The notes below the pieces were generated by a model. The model did no database searches and had not been told where the DNA came from. It saw only the letters and a list, made by a program, of their open reading frames with translations. From Brassica napus (Eukaryota > Streptophyta > Magnoliopsida > Brassicales > Brassicaceae), in the NCBI RefSeq assembly GCF_020379485.1, contig NC_063439.1, positions 24,056,098 through 24,120,097 of the forward strand: a DNA stretch of 64,000 bases, given 5' to 3'. Both the position numbers and the translations under genes were made by a program. Positions within the stretch are counted from its first letter, which is position 1, and each line of letters starts with the position of its first letter. Of the stretch, positions 12,176-24,573 are shown piece after piece.

Positions 12176-13530
12176 ATATGCTCAAATTTACCTTGAGCGC
12201 TACTCTACAATTTTAGAATGCGATGTAGCACTTTCGGATCAAATCCACAGAGACTTTATTCATACAATAGGTTTTAGTTCGAATTAAGCTAGCCAAGCAA
12301 ATAGAAAGCAATAAACATCAGTAAATTAAACGGGTAAAATATGGAGAAATACGCTAGTCTTAGAAAAATTCACAGGAAATCAGAATTGTAGATCAAACAT
12401 TTATCAGGGTTTATGAAGAACATTTCTAGAACTAAAATTACATCAATCGAATAAATCAACTTTTTGCAAAGATTATCTATGTCTAATTTTTAGAATCTCA
12501 AATCTCAATCTTTTTGCATATTCAATCAGTTCAGCAAGCATTAAGATCAAGTTTGATAAGTTCACTAAATTCATAAATCAAATCTCTTTGCATATAAGTA
12601 TTTAAATCAATCAATTAATTCAGACAATCAATAATGCTTTCGCATCTACCAGTTATCCTAAGGTCTATATTTTAGGTTGTTAATCCAAATCTAGCATTTA
12701 TAACAATCAAGATGAAGAACAAAGATAACCCTAACAATTCATTCTAACAATTTATCAGTCTTTTGAAAATCTTAAATATAACTGGTGATTTTTTTACTGG
12801 CTTTCATATTAAAAATCAAAAGAAAAAGAATTTACAGAGAAAGAAACAAAGCAGAAACACAAACTACATGAGAAGGTCACATGGTGCAAGAGACCATAGA
12901 AGTGAGAAAAGATGTGCAGCGGAAGAGAGGCTGCACCAATTAAACAGTAGACCAGAGTGCCACCAAACTAGAGCCAAGTTCTGATCCACGCATAGCAGTA
13001 GACTTGTCTTTAGCATGTTTGATGACATCCCGAGATAACATCCACTGAGATTTTATAAGACCATTGTGGTAGCGAGCATTACGCTCTTGCCAAGTAGCAT
13101 AGACATAACTGGTAATTTACTCAGACATAATCAATGAAACACAAATCATAATCTGAATAAATTGTATTAAAATAAGAGATACTAGAGTTCAAAGCTTTCT
13201 AACAGTAAATTAAACCATAGCCTAAACAATGGTTTAAGAATAAATTATATATAGGTCTAAAGATGACTGAGACTCTTTTGCAAATACTGAAGATTTTTGG
13301 GCTTTCTTATAATTATTTATAACTTCATTAAAGCACGTCGGTTTATTTGTTCAGGGTGAGTGTCAACCGACACCTTCCATTATATCGATCGACACCAAGT
13401 GAAAATACGGTTTCCGGCTTGATCTTTTCAGCATCACCTCTCTTCATAATTCAAAGTTTTATAGAATCTCCAAAATGTATTTAAACATGTACACGATTTT
13501 AAAAATAATTCGAAACATAAAATAAAAACT
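12176..13530 (-). mobile_element. Ty3/gypsy LTR-like remnant with a nested LINE
   Basis: Read on the minus strand, this has the look of crucifer Athila/Tat LTRs. There is a GTGTCGATCGATA / GTGTCGGTTGACA pair (about 13360-13405), a long AT-rich body, and near the 3' end GTGGATTTGATCCGAAAGTGCTAC... followed by GAGCATATCA. No gag or pol frame is present. A 316-bp LINE fragment splits it at 12789-13104. The family call is from recalled LTR style, and the ends are not fixed by a target duplication. Confidence 0.45.
12789..13104 (-). mobile_element. 5'-truncated LINE, zf-RVT tail end
   Basis: On the minus strand the first bases encode VYATWQERNARYHNGL and then IKSQWMLSRDVIKHAKDKS, ending SSLVALWSTV-stop. 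This is the C-terminal zinc-binding (zf-RVT) tail of plant LINE reverse-transcriptase proteins. A 3' UTR and a short A tract (poly(T) on the plus strand at 12789) follow. ATAACTGGTGA at 12778-12788 and ATAACTGGTAA at 13105-13115 form an 11-bp target duplication with one mismatch. Only the last few hundred bases inserted, so it is dead on arrival. Confidence 0.8.
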
Positions 13531-13745
13531 CTAAAATTGGATTTATATCATGGTCAAAATCCATAAAAACCATGGTATTATGGTTCACCACTGTTTAATC
13601 TTAATCGTTGATAAGATTTGATCCAACAGATATTGATTTGGTTTTATTTTATCTCTTCATTTGTTTCATCTCTTCTCACGAACTCTTATCTTTATTATTC
13701 TCTGCTCTCCTTCTCCTCAAGTTTTTTCTAGCCATGATTGTAGTC

Positions 13746-13907
13746 ATATCTCTTTCCCTTGATTTTAAAATAACTTAACATATTATTTTCAACAAAAAAA
13801 TGTTTTACACAGCCAGAATTTTTGATTCTATGGCTGCGATTTTTCTGTGGTTATACCGAACACTTTTACCAGTGTTAAGTTATTTTAAAATCAATGGAAA
13901 GAGATAA
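13746..13907. repeat. Foldback: 32-bp inverted repeat around a CACTA-like end
   Basis: ATCTCTTTCCCTTGATTTTA... at 13747-13778 is the near-perfect inverse of 13875-13906 (CTTGAT against CATTGAT is the main difference), with about 96 bp between. The spacer contains CACAGCCAGAATTTTTGATT and ends ACACTTTTACCAGTG at 13874, which on the minus strand reads CACTGGTAAAAGTGTTCGG, like a CACTA terminus. TTA follows it directly. Confidence 0.55.
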
Positions 13908-13909
13908 AA

Positions 13910-15543
13910 GCAATAGAACATCTTTAATAATACAATTATTCTAGAAAACAAGAAGAGTCCACTAAAATAATTAAAGCATGAGAAGATTCTTAAAACATAT
14001 TAAAGAAAGATAGTTTTCTGAAATGAAAGGAAGTTAAAGAAAGATAGTTGAGGATTAGGGAAGATGCTGTGCATATAATTGGCACCATTCTTTCATGCTC
14101 CAGTTTGCACCATCAACTCTCTTTTTTTTTCCTTTTGAGCATCCATCAGAATAATTATTAATCGAACCCTCTTTTGGAAAATGAGCACAAATGCATCAAC
14201 ATCCAAGTGGGTAGAATGACCACAAATTAAAAAAAAAGTAATAAACTGTTGAAACGATTGGCAAACTTACAAATGCATCAACATCCATATATCAAATTGC
14301 ATTGTAAGAACCAACTTTTTGAGAGCTAGTATGTTATTTTTTAGTAACACAGAGTTAGAACACAACACCATAACTTAGAGTCTGAATTTGAGTATCTGAC
14401 TCATAAGTTACTATTCTTTTATTGTAATTTAATTGAGTACTTAAATTTTAATTTAAAAAAGAAAAAAAAAAACCAATAGTAAACAGAAGTAAGCAGTAGA
14501 GGTTCTACACAAGTTCTGAAAAGTTCTATTTTTGAAATATTTTTGTTTTATCTCACTTATTTTTAATTGTTTTATAATATAGCAGTGGATAGATACCCAT
14601 ATTCATCTCTGAGAAGGAAATGATCTTAGTATGTTCATACAACACGTTTTAATGGAAAACCCCTAATACCTTCATATTTTATGAAAATGAAGTTTTATAG
14701 ATTTCTTTAAAGGTTAATTGTCAATAAATAGATTGGTCCATACTTTTATATATCGTTTAATTTTATTGCTTTTCTTATGAGAGATCATTTCTCATGATTG
14801 AGATGATTTGATTTTCTAACTATTCATTTTGATTTTTAGATCCGAATATGATATCATATTAAGGTTTATGTATGTCTGATTAAAATAAAATGATCGATCA
14901 TGTTTTTAATATAGCTTAATGTCTTTGTTTATAATATTAATTTATGTAGAAACTATAGGTAATTTTTATTTAAAACAAGATTATTTATTATTTTCTGAAA
15001 TATATTGTGAAATCTATTGTAAAAAATGGATCACAGAGAAATTTGGTCTCTTAGTGGACGAATCTCTTGATGTTTATGATTAAAGTATAATTTAATAAGA
15101 AACAAATTATTGTAACTATCCATATAAAAGAGGCATCTTTTTAATAAAAGTCTAAATGTATTGATAATTAATTTGTAAAATATGGATTGTCTTATAAAAA
15201 ATATAAGGACAAGACTATAATAATACAAATAGTATGAACAATGATTTTAAGGGAGCGCTATCACTGATTTTAACGAAAAAAAAGCGCAACGTATGATGTA
15301 CATTATCTTGCTCATAATGCAGTTGGTGGTTGTGACCAAAACAAAAAATTTCATATTGATGTTTTGTTTGATATAAATTTTAAATTGTTAATTCCATACA
15401 ATAAAGGATGGTTAACATCACGTCAAAAATCTAGAGAATTACTGTGACCAATCACAAATTTAATTTTAGTTTTACTTACAATCACAACTTCATCCCAATT
15501 TTGTCAAACATGTAACTAGCGTGTATATGAGGATATTAGGTAA
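13910..15543. other. Intergenic DNA with a 19-bp direct repeat
   Basis: No gene is seen. ACAAATGCATCAACATCCA occurs at 14187-14205 and again at 14269-14287, a local duplication around 63 bp of A-rich sequence. Confidence 0.4.
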
Positions 15544-15856
15544 GAACATCTTTAACCATATTCTGGTTTTTACTCTAAAATAAAATTTAAATTGAAATAT
15601 TATTTAACTCTACTTTATTTTTCACTTCATAATGGAATAAAATGAATTTACTATATAAATAGAATAATACATTTATATTTTGTTCTTTACTTTATTTTCC
15701 ACACCAAAATGGATTAAGATTAGAGTAAAACGTAATTATATTGTAGAATTACTATATTTTAAAAGAATCTAAAATAGGGTAGAATTAAAGTAAAATTATA
15801 TTCTATTATAAAGTTGCTCTATTTTTTTTAATTGATATTTTATATTGGAAATGCTC
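15544..15856. mobile_element. Tourist-like MITE, diverged copy
   Basis: The ends are GAACATCTTTAACC and ATTGGAAATGCTC, inverted copies of the GAGCATCTCCAA family. TAA stands on the left and TAG on the right. The interior repeats TCTAAAATA/TATTTTAGA words and is noncoding. Confidence 0.6.
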
Positions 15857-16959
15857 TAGTAATTTTTTTTACAGTGCCAAATAATTCTGGGGAGAATGAA
15901 GTTTGTTCGTCTGTCTATATCGATAATTTTTAGTCCTTCCATCAACTTAATTTCCTTCTTGTATATATTAAATGCTAATGGTAGCATTATAATTAGTTTT
16001 AACTTTTTTAATGTTCGGCCTTAGTAATGGGTTAGGATTTGTTCTTTCTTAATATGATGGATCTGCTTCGGGCTATTTCATCCCTTAGCATTGGGTTGAG
16101 AATGTCATAAAAGATATAATAAAAAATCATTATAAATGAATTTATTATTGTAACTATGTTTATTAGTTCCTTATAAGTTGATTTGATATTTTTAATTTGT
16201 TTTATTTTATGTACTTATTGATGTGATAATAAATTGTAAAAAACCTATAGAGACCCAAAAGTTAACTATTTCCAATCTTTTCAATTTATGGAATTGTCAC
16301 CCTCTTTTTTTTAAGCTGTTGTGCTTTCTAATCTTCATAACCAGGAAAAAAACAAAACTAAATTTCAAAAGCACAAAATTGTATTCTATATTTAAAACTA
16401 ATAAGATGAGAAAATGGTCAAAAAATACCAAACTGACACACTTCCATTAAAAAAAACTTAAACTCTTCACCAATATAAAAATATATAAACTTGTGTTGAT
16501 CCAATTAAATTAAGTACAAATTTAGTCAATTTTAAGTTTCACTAAACCGATATTTAGTTTTTAACGAAACGGCATTGTTTTGCTAAAATAAAGAAAATAA
16601 AAAATTTTACCGTAAAAATACTGAAATTACAGGTCAAAAAGAACCTGAACATTTCATTGATCCAAAAAAATATTTAAAAGTTGTGGCTAAGACATGAACA
16701 TTTCATTTCATTGGTAAGCCCACGGACTGGCTCATGAAACTGTTGGATTTAAGAGGACGGAGTGGATACTAATATATTATAAGCGGTCCTAACAGGCCGG
16801 CTCATTGCGATTCAAAATAAAAACTATACCATGAGATGGGTTATAAACACGAACCAACCCGTTTGACATCAAAATATTGTAAATTGATTCCATCTGTTGT
16901 TTCATTGATTCATTAATTTAACCTTACCGAAAACACTTATATGAAAACTGAACCGTATC
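15857..16959. other. AT-rich intergenic DNA
   Basis: No coding or repeat boundary is supported. The open frame at 16223-16450 is low-complexity. GAACATTTCATT is repeated at about 16647 and 16697. Confidence 0.4.
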
Positions 16960-16967
16960 TTTAGTAT

Positions 16968-17652
16968 TAGGGGTGGGCACTTTATCCGATATCCGAAGCT
17001 GCATCCGAATCCGATCCGAAAAAACCCGAACCAAAATCCGAACCGATATAGCAAAATATCCGAACGGTATTAAATTAGGAGAGATTGGATATCCAAACCC
17101 GAACGGGTAATATCCAAACTCGAATGGATATCCGAAGATAACCGAACATATGTATAATTAACCATATATTTCTAGTTTACATCTCTCATTTTATATAAAT
17201 ATTTATATTGATACTACACATACTTTAAGTTCATAGGATATACATAGAATTACGCAGCTCACTTAAAATATGCATGTCAAACTTTTTATTTCAAGAATTA
17301 ACAAAAAGTTACATCCAAAATTTAAAAACAATAACCAAATTAATATCTTTTTAGTTTCAAAATGTTATATCCAAATCTATTAACCATTCAATCTATTAAA
17401 AATAAAAAAATTAGTTAAGTGAAAGTTATATTTTTAAATACAAGAAATTTGAGAAATGAATTTTTTTAAAAAAAAATTTCAAAATCTAAATATCCAAACC
17501 CGATCAGAAATAACCGAACCCGAACTAAAAATAGCCGAACCCGATCTGAAGTACAGAAATACCCTAACGTGTTCTATACCTCTATACCAAAATACCCAAA
17601 AATCTAAAATACCCGACCTGAACCCGAACGGGTATCTGAAAACCCACCCCTA
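16968..17652. mobile_element. hAT-like non-autonomous element, CCGAA family
   Basis: It begins TAGGGGTGGGC and ends CCCACCCCTA, an inverted pair, and is flanked on both sides by TTTAGTAT (16960-16967 and 17653-17660), an exact 8-bp duplication typical of hAT elements. Both end regions are crowded with ATCCGAA, CCCGAAC and GGGTAT words. The middle is AT-rich, and there is no transposase frame. Two relatives occur at 27621-28197 and 41606-42266. Confidence 0.75.
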
Positions 17653-17660
17653 TTTAGTAT

Positions 17661-18112
17661 AGTTTGGATAGACTTATTGTCTTTATATCTAAGAGAAACT
17701 GAATCCTAATTAATAGATAACCAAAAAAACTGACTAATACCTAAATTTATTTGAAAATTAAGGTTATTTCAGTTGCATAGAGCCTCGAAATGTTCCAGTT
17801 GACCTGTCACCGCTCTCAACACTCGACCGGCCCTTAAGCAAGCTAGACTCCCAAGCTTACTCGCTAAAAGAGAAATTAGAGTCAATACTAAATAGTATGA
17901 AACGATAAATCAGGAGACTTGATTCCATAAAGCTTTTACAAAAGAAAAGAAAAAAGTAGATTTGTGGAGACATAATTATTCCAAACCATTTTATTAGCCT
18001 CACTAGTCCGGTCTATTGCGCTAGGAAGGTTAGAAAAATACAAATCGAGATCTTTCTTTCTTCTAGTAACCGTACGAAGACGCAGCTTTCTTCATATCTC
18101 CGTACATACTAA
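17661..18112. other. MYB121 3' flank
   Basis: Downstream of the MYB stop codon. No other gene or repeat is seen. The stretch just after the stop is presumably the 3' UTR. Confidence 0.4.
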
Positions 18113-19740
18113 TTAATAATTATAGCCTCCAGTGTTAAATCCATTATAACTATAATCCCATGATCCACAGAACGGAGCATCAATTCCGCAGCCGTTAAAC
18201 TTCTCAGAAACGTTAGAAGCTGTTCTCTGTTCCGAGCAACCACCAAAATGGTGTGGATCATGGTCGTCTAGACTCCACAAGCTGCCCCACAAGTTACCTT
18301 CATCCATCATGGAGTGGTCGCTTGAGGTCGCTGCAACAACTTGAGGCATATGAAATTGGTCAGTGAAGACACTAGTCTGGTAAGAGAAAGTGTTTTGCTC
18401 GTTGTCGAGTTTCTTGTGGTCTTCAGACACAAACTGAGATGATTGATTCTGCTGTTGAGGTTGCTGTTGTGATTGTGGTTTCCTATCTAGCTGTTTCCGG
18501 GATCTTTTGACTTTTTCTTGCTTCGAAAAAGATTTTTCTTTCTTCTTGTAATGGGTTCTCCAATAGTTCTTGATTTCATTATCTGTTCGTCCTGGTAAAT
18601 ATCTTGCGATTGTTGACCACCTATATATATTTTGCGAAAACTATATGTAAATGCATGCCCATGAAGTGTTTGAATCCGTACAGAAAATGAGTGTATATAT
18701 ATATATACTAATACAACTACAAATGTTACGTCAATAAAGGGGAACAAACAACGCAATAATGAATCATGCAATCAGTAAAATATAATAGTATTCTATATCA
18801 CTCATGTAGTTAGATAACTAGTATGTACTGCTAGCTATATAAGTTTTCATTTAGCATCTCGAATTTAATTAGCATTTTCAAAGAAGAAAGGAGCTTACTT
18901 GTTACCCCAAAGGGAATGAAGTTCTAGGATGATTCCTTCTTCTTGAGGAGTGATTTGTCCTCTCTTAAGCCCTGGCCTTAAGTAGTTCACCCACCTTAGT
19001 CTACAGCTTTTGCCACTTCTATTCAACCCTAATTTACAATTCCATGACAAGCAAAAGTATTAAAAAGAGCACTAAGAATTGGTTTGACAAAACATGAATA
19101 TGTCCAATTTAATGCAACTTGATGATCTTTATCTATATTATAAGATATAGTATATGAATGTTTCATATTTAACAGTATCTCGACCAACATTTTCGAATAA
19201 AAAAAGTATTATATCTAAAATGTTCCCAAATTAATCGAAGTCAACTCCATAGAACAAGGAATCATAAGATCATCTTTTGATTTTCGAGAAAATAAACCCT
19301 AAAAGCTTATTCCACCATGACATTGTCTTATTGCTAACCATGAAAAGTATGAGTCTGCTGATACATTAAAAACGACAAAAGAAACATCAAGCATGTATTA
19401 TCAAGAGCTTCATTAAGTCAACTATACCCCATTTATATGATCTCCTACTTGTCTTTTATTTATGGTCATACGAGCTTTTGATATAGCAACAATGAAGATT
19501 ATATGAGTAACATGTACATAAAAAGCAAATATATATGTAACCATGGTAAAATCAAAATAGTTTACCTGCACACTTAGCAACAGAGCTCCATCTTCCTTCC
19601 CCATTCGAAGTAACATACTCAGAAAGAAGTTTGTCTTCTTCAGGTGTCCATGGTCCCTTTCTACATCCTTGTTGTTGCTGTTGTTGTTGATAAAGATCAT
19701 GGTTTCGGTGCTGGACTTGATCAACTCCCCAGTCAAGCAT
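18113..19740 (-). CDS. MYB121: R2R3-MYB transcription factor MYB121
   Basis: Nuclear R2R3-MYB DNA-binding transcription factor. Coding exons are 19566-19740, 18899-19028 and 18113-18620. The 130-nt middle exon and both intron positions are standard for the family, and the frame joins to 270 residues. R2 has tryptophans W31, W51 and W71 ([26 protein letters not shown]). R3 has the usual non-Trp first position (I84) and W103 and W122 ([20 protein letters not shown]). A seven-glutamine run lies just before R2, and a second Q-rich stretch lies after R3. The tail is acidic and rich in D, H, W and G and ends GGYNY. The open frame continues upstream to a TTG, but the first ATG is at 19740. Best match from memory is MYB121, near subgroup 20 (MYB2/MYB108/MYB112), a group linked to stress and hormone responses; its own role is little known. 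Confidence 0.9.
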
Positions 19741-21805
19741 ATCTCTTGAATTCTCAAACACTCTTTCACACACAACCAATACTAGCTACAACTTATGTGT
19801 ATATTTGTGCACGTAAGAGGGCGCTTAGTTTGCTATACTATGTTGATGGTTGTGGTTGAACATGTGTGTATATATTTATATGTGCTTAAGAACAGTCACT
19901 TCTTACTTTTTATGGGAGTTTATTCTATATATTTTATTTCATTTACTTTAGTTTAAGACCCTATACTTAATCATGTAGCATATGTGAATGTATGGTCTAT
20001 CATTAGCCTTCTTAATTATATAAATTTTAACTTGAGTTCCTCAATCACGGAAACAATCTTGGTAAACCTCTATTCTTCGAACAAGTGTTGACACATAATG
20101 AGAACCAGCTCATTATTTTTCTTACCCAATTAAGATTTTACAAGTACCCTATTACCAAATCCATACATAGATCCGTACCATATATATGTATTCGTCATCA
20201 CTAAAAAATTATTCTTGAACAACAATGTTTTGTCTTTGGACACTTAAAAGACATCATCATAGAAGCATAACTTTGTTCTGGATTAAGTTCTTGGGGAAAT
20301 ATACATTATAAAATACTAGTGGGTTGTCTTTATTTCTGGAAAATAACTTCTGAGCCAGTAAAACCTCAACACCTGCTAAATAAAATAATGAAAAAACATG
20401 CTTTAAGAGTAATTCTTGATTAGTTTATTGATAAATTAGAAAATATGCTCGAAATAATGGGCATAATGAAGTGTATACTAATTCGGGCAATAGGAAAATC
20501 AGAAAATTCCCTTCAGACAATAAAGTATCGATGACTCACCTTGTATCCATGTGGCCTTTCGGCCATACATATCAACATTTATGGTAATGCTAGGGTTTTT
20601 TTGAATTGGTTAAACCGATTCAACCTTGTTTTCTAAAGATTTGAACTAGAAATAACACTTAATTTTTATATATATTTTTGGAGATTGCAAGTTCCCTTGA
20701 ATCCTTGATCGCAAAACTTAAAGATGGTTTCATAAAAAGTTAAATTATCAGAATTCTAGATTTTAATTATTGTATGATCTTGGTTGTGGTTTTAGTTTTC
20801 ATTTGATAAATTATAGAATGATTTTCATACAGCTTTCGTTTTTCAAAGTAGAATTTAGGCCGATGGTGTTAGATAAGCATCAAAGACAAAATCTTTAATG
20901 ACGTAAGAAACTAGGATCATTTTTTGCTATAAAACAATATTTATAAAGCTATTCTGACAAGGACTGTACACGTATGGACAAAAACAAATTTCAACAAGTA
21001 TTCACAACAATAATTCAAGAAAAATTAATCACTCCAATTTACGTGCATATATATGTTTCGAATGGAAAAATTGGATCAACAGGTGTAAACCTAGAAGATC
21101 TAGCGTATCAAGTGTTAAAAAGTAAAGACGGGCTACCACATGATCCAACTCGAAAAAGATTTTTGAACTATATGAAAACAGTTACTTCTATATATAGTTA
21201 AAAGAAAATAATTAAAATTCGTTTTAAGATTAAAAAAGCTTCTAGAAAGATTATCATGGTACATAGTTATGGACCCCATCATGTATATTTTTACTTAGAT
21301 TTCTTATTACTACTAATAACACTATCGATGTTCAAAGAGAAAAAAAAAAATTCGGCTGCCAATACCAACTTGTTCTTTTTTTATTTAATTTTTTTTCTTT
21401 TAATGGTATATGATAAAGATTTAGCCGCTTCGACTACAATCGCTACGGTTGTATGTTTATTTTTTGTGAAAAAAACTACAGTGATGTATGTTAGCTTCTT
21501 TTTTTATCAAACCTTTTTTGCATGTTAGTTATCAAACCTTTTTAACTTAGTCGTGGTGAACTGATTCTGCATCACCAAACCTGGACTTGGACTAGCCTAT
21601 CTAGTTTTTGATCTTGCAATTTAATCTATATATATATGGTTCTTTTGTGCTATGCATCGATGATAGAATGTTATTTTTAATATTAAATAAAGTAGAAAAA
21701 TTCATTTTATGATTAAAATTGACATGTGGTGTTTAAATCGAATTAAGGTTCGGTTTATTGTTATTTTCTTTTATTTTCAGTTTTTTTTATAAAACAATAG
21801 TTATT
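19741..21805. other. MYB121 upstream region and intergenic DNA
   Basis: The first few hundred bases hold the MYB121 leader and presumed promoter. No other gene is supported. An open frame at 20974-21201 has unusually mixed composition (GVNLEDLAYQVLKSKDGLPH) but matches nothing I recognise and has no flanking splice or repeat context. Confidence 0.4.
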
Positions 21806-21810
21806 AAAAT

Positions 21811-21936
21811 AAAACATAGTCTACTATAGATAACATGTTATGGATATTTTTTGTAAATGCCTATTTTTGATTGATCAATAAATTTGAAATTTCATCTAAA
21901 AAACATAGTCTACTATAGATAACATGTTATGGATAT
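21811..21936. repeat. 37-bp direct duplication
   Basis: AAAACATAGTCTACTATAGA... occupies 21811-21847 and is repeated without change at 21900-21936, 89 bp apart. The 52-bp spacer ends in a short A run. Confidence 0.8.
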
Positions 21937-22383
21937 GCTAAATTTGTGTTAAACTTAATATAAACGTCTATGTTTTGGATTATATATATATATATATATA
22001 TCATTTTAATTAATATTAAGTTAAACGTAGCAAAGTTGGCGTTGATACTTTGCATGTTTTTTGTCTATCAGAAATATTATTTACTATCAAACATAATCTT
22101 ATATATGTTAGTTGTTTTTTTCCTGTTCCAAGACTCTATAGATGTTTGTTTAATGGTTTCAGTTCGATTATATTCAATATGAATTTATATACTAACTAGG
22201 AATTTGATAAACAAAATACAACCTTTCAAGATTAAGACGTATAAGTTTTCGAAGAAAAAAATTATCAGTATTCTTTGAGTTTATATTAACAAGTAAAATT
22301 TTCATTTATGTTTAAATGCTAAATCATCGAGCAAAAATAAGTAAAATACCGGAAAATATTTAGAGCTAGCGGTATTGGTATAA

Positions 22384-22441
22384 CTAGTAATTACCCACGC
22401 TACGCTGCGTTATTTTTGTTATCATATTTTTATTAAATAAA
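22384..22441 (-). mobile_element. Possible Helitron 3' terminus
   Basis: On the minus strand the sequence reads ACGCAGCGTAGCGTGGG, then TAATTA and CTAG followed by T. A short GC hairpin a few bases before CTAG|T is the Helitron 3' signature, though the stem here is only about four pairs. The element would extend rightwards, but its 5' TC end was not located. Confidence 0.35.
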
Positions 22442-22749
22442 TATTTTCAGTGAAATATCAGTATATGTGATAAAATTTCAGGTATAACTACTTGAAAATA
22501 GATTAAACAAGAAGATAAATATGTGTTTTTATAACACAATTTTGGTAATTTGTATATTTTCTTAAATCTTATGTCTAGTCCAGTTTGCATTATACCATTA
22601 AACCTTTCTATTTTATAAAATTAGAGAAAGTCAATGTTAACTTTTCTATATATTTTTTTGTTAAATTTTACGATTTTAATTTGTCATTTTTACTTAACAT
22701 TTCTATTTGTTATAGACAACTAATGACTTTCACCTGAATTTACTATGTT

Positions 22750-22800
22750 ATCAATGTTTTTGAAGCTGTGACAAAAAAAAATCAATGTTTTTGAAGTTGT
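22750..22800 (+). mobile_element. Oligo(A) micro-insertion with 20-bp target repeat
   Basis: ATCAATGTTTTTGAAGCTGT at 22750-22769 recurs at 22781-22800 with one mismatch. Only GAC plus eight A lies between them. Confidence 0.65.
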
Positions 22801-24573
22801 TCCAGCCCTGTTCTCTTAGATACTACCATTCTTTGAAATTTCATCCACGTCATACCATTAAACAACTTCATTTTTGTTTTTAGTACTCATTCAAATGTAT
22901 CTCTTTTTCTGGTCTCCAAATCTCCCTATAATTAGTCAGCACAGTTCATCTACTATATATTTTATTGGAGTGACATTGCGTACAAGTGAGTTTGGGTACC
23001 TTCTCATATTTTGCTTCTCAACTTTGGATCCAACCATACTTAGACCTTCTTATAACTATTTTCTTTTTATTATTTATTTACAAATGTTCTCTCTACTTCT
23101 AAGACAAGACAATTCATCTTACCTCATACTTAGACCTTTTATTTTATTTTTGTTTGGTTTTCTAGAGTTGTCGCCCTAGCCTCCAACTTTCTTCCACCAT
23201 TTTCCAAATTGTTATTTTATGCTTTTTGGCATTGATTCTTAGTAATTGTAAATTTCATTGTCAAACATTTCTAACGTTATTAATTATCTTTATATTCACT
23301 TGTGTTTGCACAATCAGGGACATAGAGATCTATTTGTAAAAAAGATGTACTACTACTCTAGATACTGTAAAAACTGAATTAAGATATAGTCATTCTTGTC
23401 AAAATATAGTCAGCCAAATGTGATTCCTGTAACGAAGAAGACAAGTTAAAGTTCAAATTGTGGAAGAAGAGACAACAAGAAGCATACATCAAGTAAAAAA
23501 AAAAAACTTGTTATGATCCAATGAAGCAAATAAAATATAGATGAGACGGACATCGGCTAATTGTTGGATAGAAGGTAACATAGGATCCTTCTCTATATTA
23601 AATGTGCAACAAATGGGATGATCCCATTCACGGCTAGCCACCCGGAGAGGCTCACGTCCTCCTCCCCCCACTATTAGAGTTGCAACTGTTTCAGTTTCTT
23701 AAAGTTAAATCTTGCAAGTTGCAACAGTTATGAAAAGCTGAAGTTTAATGACAAAAACAATCAGATTGGTTAGTATACTCGAACTTGAACCGTGTAACAC
23801 TCACGTTTTATTGGGTTTTCACTCAAGTATTGAATATAGCGTCTCAATTTTGCCAACGTGTAAACTTAGGTGTATAAATAAAATGTTTTTATTGGGTTTT
23901 CAATTTTTTTCATTTATTGACATGTCAATCTCTTATGCTCTTAAAAATCTGATGTGTCATTCCCTTGAAAGAACCTTGTGCTATTATTGTGTTGATTAAT
24001 CAAGAAAAACATACAACACAAAATTATGAATGTTATAGATTAATAAGCCTCAAATCATTTTTGTGACATCATAAGATTGGAGAGTTGGTCGACACCTCAT
24101 ACATTTAAATAAGAAGATGTTTTGATCATTTTCCCCCACATGAAGGAGAAGGACCACAACATAACTAAATGCAGTAATTTATAAAACAAACGAAAAGTAT
24201 ATATTTTACTAAAATAAACTAATAGAAATTATGGTGAATGAGGTGTACGACCTATTGAAATAAGTTTGAAATTTTGTTGCTAACGTGTGACGTCTAAGAG
24301 AAATATTTATTAATTATTGGGTCTAATGTCTCAATTATTAAAGTATAAGAACGATTAAACAAAGTTGAAAATAAGAGAATGTACACATATACAGTTAGAT
24401 TAGTGCGAAGTTGTGAATAATTTAGGCGTGAAGACTCACGGGTATTCATTTTGACTGCAAATCTTTGTAGGATGACGTGTTTTCGACTCTTCATTTATGT
24501 TATTAATGTTTTGTAGATCAATTGGTTGTATTTTTTTCTATTAATAATTATGTATATCTAGTTCAGTTAATTA
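22801..24573. other. Intergenic DNA with an unassigned GC-richer patch
   Basis: No gene is recognised. 23490-23680 is less AT-rich, and on the minus strand it opens MGGGGREPLRVASREWDHPI for about 60 codons. No homology, splice context or start context supports a gene. A decayed transposon interior is possible. Confidence 0.35.

Noticed and set aside
19741..19779. Upstream extension of MYB121 with VVCERVFENSRD
   Set aside because: The extended frame begins with TTG, not ATG. The first ATG is at 19740, so the extension is treated as leader.
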